From assembly GCA_029959285.1 (NCBI GenBank), contig JASCOE010000001.1, positions 434,001-498,000 on the forward strand: DNA of 64,000 nt. The letters run 5' to 3'. Source of the DNA: Flavobacteriaceae bacterium PS02337 (GTDB lineage Bacteria > Bacteroidota > Bacteroidia > Flavobacteriales > Flavobacteriaceae). The notes under the pieces were generated by a model. The model was not told the origin of the DNA. It ran no database searches and saw only the letters and a list, made by a program, of their open reading frames with translations. A program made the translations under genes and the position numbers. This document shows positions 59,844 through 64,000 of this stretch, one piece after another (the stretch's first letter is position 1; each line of letters opens with the position of its first letter).

Positions 59844-59851
59844 CAAATCTA
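59844..59851 (-). promoter_or_regulatory. -7 promoter element of the LysM transglycosylase gene
   Basis: Minus-strand TAGATTTG (plus-strand CAAATCTA), a perfect TAnnTTTG, 55 bases before the ATG at 59789. Confidence 0.6.
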
Positions 59852-59899
59852 AGCCCTTTATTGAAGAAAAGTGTTTAAAAAAATGTTAATTGTGATATT

Positions 59900-61087
59900 T
59901 TAGTCTAAAATCGCAGCGATTCCAGGTAAAATTCTTCCTTCTAACATCTCTAGCATTGCCCCACCACCAGTAGAAACATAGCTCATTTTGTCTTCAAATC
60001 CGAACTGTTTAACTGCTGCAACAGAATCTCCACCTCCAACTAATGAAAATGCTCCATTTTCTGTAGCTTCAGCAATAAAATCTCCTAATGCAATAGTTCC
60101 TTTAGAGAAAGTTTCCATTTCAAAAACTCCTAATGGACCATTCCAAAGAATCGTTTTAGACTCCAAAATTACTTTTTTGAAGTTTTCTAATGATTTTGGA
60201 CCTGCATCTAAACCTTGCCATCCGTCAGGAATTGCAGTTACGTCTACAACCTGAGTATTTGCAGTGTTTGAGAAATCGTCAGCAGCAATAACATCAACAG
60301 GAATATGAACTTGAACGTTTTTCTCTTTTGCTAATCTTAAAATTTCAAGAGCTAAATCTAATTTATCATCTTCGCAGATAGACTCACCGATTTTTCCGCC
60401 TTGCGCTTTAATGAAAGTAAATGTCATTCCTCCACCAATAATCATGTGATCTACTTTATCTAAGATATTTTCGATAACCGTAATTTTAGAAGAAACTTTA
60501 GAACCTCCAAGAACAGCTGTTACAGGTTTTTCACTGTTTTTAAGCACTTTATTTAAACTCTCAATTTCTTTTGCTAATAATGTTCCAAAAGTTTTATCGT
60601 TTGGAAAAAATTGTGCGATAATTGTAGTAGATGCGTGCGCTCTATGAGCCGTACCAAAAGCATCGTTTACATAAATATCTCCAAGAGAAGCTAATTCTTT
60701 CGCGAAAGCAACATCTCCAGCTTCTTCTTCTGCGTGAAAACGTAAATTTTCTAATAAAAGAACTTCGCCTGGTTTTAAATCTTTTGCTGCTGTTTGAGCT
60801 GGTTCTCCAACACAGTTTTCAGCAAATTTTACTGGAACTCCTAAAATATCAGAAGCCGTTTTTAAAATATGTTTTAGAGAATATTTCTCTTCTGCTCCTT
60901 TTGGTCTGCCTAAATGTGACATTAAGATCACGCTTCCACCTTGTGCTAAAATTGCATCAATAGTTGGTTTTGCAGCTTCAATACGTGTTGTGTCTGTTAC
61001 GTTAAAATTTTCATCCAACGGCACGTTGAAGTCAACACGGATAATTGCTTTTTTATTTTTAAAATCGAAATCGTTTAAAGTTTTCAT
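59900..61087 (-). CDS. pgk: Phosphoglycerate kinase
   Basis: 395-residue glycolytic enzyme that makes ATP from 1,3-bisphosphoglycerate. N-terminal substrate motif [19 protein letters not shown], the Arg-rich [25 protein letters not shown], hinge helix, nucleotide-binding [15 protein letters not shown] and the C-terminal [13 protein letters not shown]. Cytoplasmic, full length. Perfect minus-strand -7 TATATTTG at 61122-61129, with possible -33 TTTG (61154-61157). Confidence 0.97.
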   Translation of the reverse strand: MKTLNDFDFKNKKAIIRVDFNVPLDENFNVTDTTRIEAAKPTIDAILAQGGSVILMSHLGRPKGAEEKYSLKHILKTASDILGVPVKFAENCVGEPAQTAAKDLKPGEVLLLENLRFHAEEEAGDVAFAKELASLGDIYVNDAFGTAHRAHASTTIIAQFFPNDKTFGTLLAKEIESLNKVLKNSEKPVTAVLGGSKVSSKITVIENILDKVDHMIIGGGMTFTFIKAQGGKIGESICEDDKLDLALEILRLAKEKNVQVHIPVDVIAADDFSNTANTQVVDVTAIPDGWQGLDAGPKSLENFKKVILESKTILWNGPLGVFEMETFSKGTIALGDFIAEATENGAFSLVGGGDSVAAVKQFGFEDKMSYVSTGGGAMLEMLEGRILPGIAAILD

Positions 61088-61121
61088 CTGCTATTTTTTT
61101 TATAATTTTTTGAAAGAATAA

Positions 61122-61129
61122 CAAATATA
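61122..61129 (-). promoter_or_regulatory. -7 promoter element of pgk
   Basis: Minus-strand TATATTTG (plus-strand CAAATATA), perfect consensus, 35 bases before the pgk ATG. A minus-strand TTTG at 61154-61157 is a possible -33 element, 24 bases away. Confidence 0.62.
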
Positions 61130-61246
61130 GAACTTTTACAGTACTCTAAATTTCAAAAAAGCAAAAATAATCCATCAATAAAAACGAAAACGTTGTAAAT
61201 TATGAAAATAAACAAATTAATTCTTAAAAATGATAAAATTGTTTGT

Positions 61247-62227
61247 TTAATCGTGAACTGGACTTTGTGTACAAGGACAGTTACTGATAGATTGCAAGAA
61301 ATCGAATCCGATTGTAATCGAGTGCGTTCCTGAATTATAGCTCCCTAATCCGTTAAACATTAATTGATATGAATAAGCAAAATAGAATTTCGATTTCATA
61401 AATCCTGCCATAGGTCCCGCTGCCAATGGTTTTGGGAATTGGTCATTTAAGAAACGATACGAAACTCCAATCCAATAATAATCTTCATAACGGTTGTAAC
61501 GTCTGTATTTGAAGTTGAAATCGGTTGTAGAACGTCCGTCACTTGCAAAATACTGTAAGAATACAGATGGTTCGTATTCGATACGTCTATTTTCTCCGTC
61601 TTTAAAAGTAAATCCAGAATAAACCTGAAAGTTTGAAAGCAAAGATGGCTCGTTTGTTCTTTCCTTAGTTAAGTTTTTCTTTAAGATGTTGTTAGCATTA
61701 AAACTCAAATAAAACCCTTTATAACGGTACAAAGCACTTACATCAAAGTTATTATTTGAAGTTTGGCGATTATCTGTTACTGAAGGATCTATACCTGTTC
61801 CGGGACCATTTACATCTCCAGTAAAATTACCTGTTTCTAAACGAAAACTATTAAAGTTATACGAGATACCAAACGATAGATATTGTTCTGAATAATAATC
61901 TAAGATAAGGTGGTGCGCAAAGGAAACTTTAGCTCCTGTTTGTCTAGTATTTCCGTTGCTGTCATTGTACAAAGACAAACCAACACCTGAACGGTCTAAA
62001 ACACGAAAATCGGCATACAATGATTGGTTATCTGGTGCGTCTTTAATTCCGACCCACTGCGTAAGACCGTTGGCTCTAATACGAAGATTATCTCCAATAC
62101 CGGCGTAAGCAGGTGAAAGAATAAAAGGGTTATCAGCCAAATACTGAGTAAACACTGGTAGGTTTAACTCTTGGCTGTAACTTGTTGTTACAGCCATGAG
62201 TACTAAGGATAAAATAAACTTTTTCAT
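61247..62227 (-). CDS. sprF: PorP/SprF family type IX secretion protein
   Basis: 326 residues from the ATG at 62225-62227, which gives a clean signal peptide (MKKFILSLVLMAVTTSYSQ); the longer ORF reads into the intergenic gap. The mature protein is an outer-membrane beta-barrel of the PorP/SprF family: LNLPVFTQYLADNPFILSPA, SPAYAGIGDNLRIRAN, and Tyr/Phe-rich strands with SHSITIGFDFL near the end. SprF assists secretion of SprB-type adhesins in F. johnsoniae. It follows the SprB-like gene by 43 bases, matching the sprB-sprF order. Confidence 0.91.
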   Translation of the reverse strand: MKKFILSLVLMAVTTSYSQELNLPVFTQYLADNPFILSPAYAGIGDNLRIRANGLTQWVGIKDAPDNQSLYADFRVLDRSGVGLSLYNDSNGNTRQTGAKVSFAHHLILDYYSEQYLSFGISYNFNSFRLETGNFTGDVNGPGTGIDPSVTDNRQTSNNNFDVSALYRYKGFYLSFNANNILKKNLTKERTNEPSLLSNFQVYSGFTFKDGENRRIEYEPSVFLQYFASDGRSTTDFNFKYRRYNRYEDYYWIGVSYRFLNDQFPKPLAAGPMAGFMKSKFYFAYSYQLMFNGLGSYNSGTHSITIGFDFLQSISNCPCTQSPVHD

Positions 62228-62270
62228 TGTAATAATTTTTTTAGATAACATCATTGGGGCTATAATTTTG

Positions 62271-64000
62271 TTATCTGTATAAAGTGAAATGTCCAACAAA
62301 CTCTCTATTATCTTTCGGATCATTTAGTTTAAGAACATACCAGTAATCTCCTGTTGGTAATTCATTTCCATTGTATTTACCGTCCCATTCTTGACCTACG
62401 TGGTATTTCGCTACTGCTCTACCGTATCTGTCGAAAATGTCAAACGTTAATTCTTTGTATGCTAATGCACCACAACCAGGACCAATTGTTGTATTTGAAC
62501 CTGCACCGTTTGGTGTGAAGTAGTTTGGCATACAGAAGTCATAGAAAATACCATGAACAATTATTGTTGCCTCACAACCATTTTTATCTCTTACAATTAC
62601 TGGATAATCACCAGTTTTATAAATTCTATAAGTGTTAGATGATGAGAATGGTTCTCCGTTGAAACTGTACTCGTAAGGTGCAATTCCTCCAGAAGCTTTC
62701 ACTTCAAGAACGTTGATATTCTTACTTGCATCTGTTACATCTACTAAACCAACTTCTGCAACAGCATTAATTGTAAATGGTACAGTTTCTTTTGTACAAC
62801 CGTTAGTATGTCTAGTAGTTATAAAGTGAGATCCGGCAGCCACATTTGTAAAGATGTTACTTGGTTGGAATGTACCATTGTCAAGAGCATAATCTACATC
62901 TGCAGAGTTTGTGTTAGAAGCATCAATCGTTACTACAACCATATTGGCTTGAGCATTATTAATACAGTCATACGTTACCTCAGCAGTTGGATTAAGAATA
63001 ACGGCTTTATCCATGATTACCTCAACCATTGTTGTACAACTAGCGTCTTTAACATAAACGTTATGTATACCTCCTTTAAGACCAGTAAAATCATGTCTTG
63101 TACCATTATTTAATGGAACATAAGTACCGTTCTCGTTATCAAGACTAATGCTGTAAGGTGGTCTTCCTCCAGAAACTTCTATTGTAAATGCTCCATCCTT
63201 ATCTCCATCACAAATTTCTTGTAAGATCGGCCCAACTATTTTACCTTCTAAAACATTTGGTTCTTTGATCTCACGCTCTATTATAATGAAACATGAATTT
63301 TCATCTTGAACAATGATTGTATAAGTTCCTGGTGATAAACGATCAAAAACAGATTTATCATCAAACTGACCTAAGTTTGGAGAAATTGCATATTTGATTA
63401 TTCCTGTTCCTCCACTTGCTGCAATAGCAATTTTACCATCATTTGCACCAAAACATGTTGCATCTGTTACTGTTGGTATTGCAGATAATTCTGTACTTGG
63501 TTCGTCTATTGTGATTGTAGCTGAATCGTATTGGCAATCTCCACTATCAACGCGAACTACATAAACTCCTTTAGGAAGTAAATCAAAATATCCTTCTGAT
63601 TGTGCTGGTCTAACAATAGCTCCAGTATCGCTCAATAAAGTATATGAATAGTTTCCTAAACCACCAGTAGCGGTTGCGTCTATAACTGCAGTTGCACTTC
63701 CTTTACAATAAACTTCTGCATTAGTTAAATCTAATTCTAGATCTAATGGCATTAATGGATTTATTGTAACGTTGTTTGAAATGTTTCCTACACATCCTTT
63801 AGAATCTCTAACATAATACTGATGATCTCCTAATGCTACTGAGAATGTAATTGATGTAGCAAAAGAACCTGCAACGGTTGTAAATGCTTGATCAGTACTA
63901 TATTCATATGGTCCACCAGCTCCACCTTGCGCACTTAATGTTAAAGTCGCATCTGTTTTACAAGTTACACCAGTTTCTAGAACTAATAAAGATTCAACTT
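62271..64000 (-). CDS. sprB: SprB-like gliding adhesin, C-terminal part (cut by window edge)
   Basis: About 576 C-terminal residues of a much larger surface protein; the frame is open through position 64000. Repeats of about 70-100 residues with GTGIIKYAISPN, GGRPPYSISLDNENGTYVPL and GGIAPYEYSFNGEPFSSSNT, each an Ig-like SprB repeat (GG-x-PYxYS-type motif). The last ~85 residues are a type B T9SS sorting domain (FCMPNYFTPNGAGSNTTIGP, ELTFDIFDRYGRAVAKYH, WDGKYNGNELPTGDYWYVLK, VGHFTLYR). The symbol rests on the sprF neighbour; other SprB-like adhesins exist in these genomes. Confidence 0.86.
   Translation of the reverse strand, partial: VESLLVLETGVTCKTDATLTLSAQGGAGGPYEYSTDQAFTTVAGSFATSITFSVALGDHQYYVRDSKGCVGNISNNVTINPLMPLDLELDLTNAEVYCKGSATAVIDATATGGLGNYSYTLLSDTGAIVRPAQSEGYFDLLPKGVYVVRVDSGDCQYDSATITIDEPSTELSAIPTVTDATCFGANDGKIAIAASGGTGIIKYAISPNLGQFDDKSVFDRLSPGTYTIIVQDENSCFIIIEREIKEPNVLEGKIVGPILQEICDGDKDGAFTIEVSGGRPPYSISLDNENGTYVPLNNGTRHDFTGLKGGIHNVYVKDASCTTMVEVIMDKAVILNPTAEVTYDCINNAQANMVVVTIDASNTNSADVDYALDNGTFQPSNIFTNVAAGSHFITTRHTNGCTKETVPFTINAVAEVGLVDVTDASKNINVLEVKASGGIAPYEYSFNGEPFSSSNTYRIYKTGDYPVIVRDKNGCEATIIVHGIFYDFCMPNYFTPNGAGSNTTIGPGCGALAYKELTFDIFDRYGRAVAKYHVGQEWDGKYNGNELPTGDYWYVLKLNDPKDNREFVGHFTLYR

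Noticed and set aside
59897-59909. TTTTAGTCTAAAA palindrome at the end of pgk as a DtxR operator
   Set aside because: It coincides with the last pgk codons and stop and has no promoter beside it.
1-64000. tRNA or rRNA genes
   Set aside because: I saw no GTTCGA-type T-arm with a matching acceptor stem and no rRNA sequence in any gap; a tRNAscan run would settle it.

Overview
The window comes from an AT-rich Bacteroidota chromosome, most likely Flavobacterium close to the F. johnsoniae group. The evidence is gliding and type IX secretion genes at both ends (gldH, then an SprB-like adhesin with SprF), many short lipoproteins with an S-x-C or x-S-C lipobox, Bacteroidota-restricted DUF families, starts without Shine-Dalgarno sequences, and repeated TAnnTTTG -7 promoter elements placed 10-45 bases before start codons. 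I saw no rRNA, tRNA, CRISPR array or prophage.

Layout. 1-2260: PBP1A (cut by the window edge), gldH and ricT on the minus strand. 2556-8413: a plus-strand run with a DUF2306 membrane protein, then five closely spaced genes encoding three ankyrin-repeat proteins and two lipoproteins, closed by a strong terminator. 8432-11960: a tRNA wobble-uridine hydroxylation locus (ferredoxin, TrhP, TrhO) interrupted by a REP-associated transposase and its palindromes. 12160-21501: bacilliredoxin, lycopene cyclase, thioredoxin-like protein, TonB receptor, flavin disulfide reductase and MerC-like protein on the minus strand. Facing them are a Fur-family regulator, an Nramp-Usp transporter and a DtxR-family regulator. 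Matching palindromes before the TonB receptor and the Nramp gene suggest one metal regulon. 21532-24591: four unrecognised genes, two of them tandem paralogues. 24775-38746: enoyl-CoA hydratase, a NtrY-like kinase and a heme block (hemJ, hemH, an AraC regulator, a globin-like lipoprotein, hemA, hemC, hemD, hemE, hemF). hemB follows at 42214 with a cytochrome c lipoprotein. Only hemL is missing from the C5 heme pathway. 43898-49421: M13 peptidase, SCO protein, feoA-feoB and a small Cys-rich Feo protein. 49625-61087: housekeeping and envelope genes (HD hydrolase, acyl-ACP desaturase, PlsC, RnpA, S41 peptidase, GNAT, lipoproteins, LysM transglycosylase, Pgk). 61247-64000: SprF and the C-terminus of the SprB-like adhesin.

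How it fits together. Iron and manganese uptake (TonB receptor, Nramp, Feo), their candidate regulators, heme synthesis and heme users (cytochrome c, globin-like lipoprotein, SCO for cytochrome oxidase) occupy much of the window and form a metal-to-respiration theme.

Most unusual signals. (1) TrhO carries a C-terminal domain that is a clear relative of the C-terminal domain of its neighbour TrhP. (2) Palindromic spacers built from 6-11 bp words fill the gap from stop codon to start codon between at least ten same-strand gene pairs. (3) A globin-like lipoprotein and an unknown membrane protein sit at the head of the heme genes. (4) A GxxExxY gene inside the heme operon is flanked by two related palindromic spacers. 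(5) Two copies of a ~175 bp nested-palindrome element.
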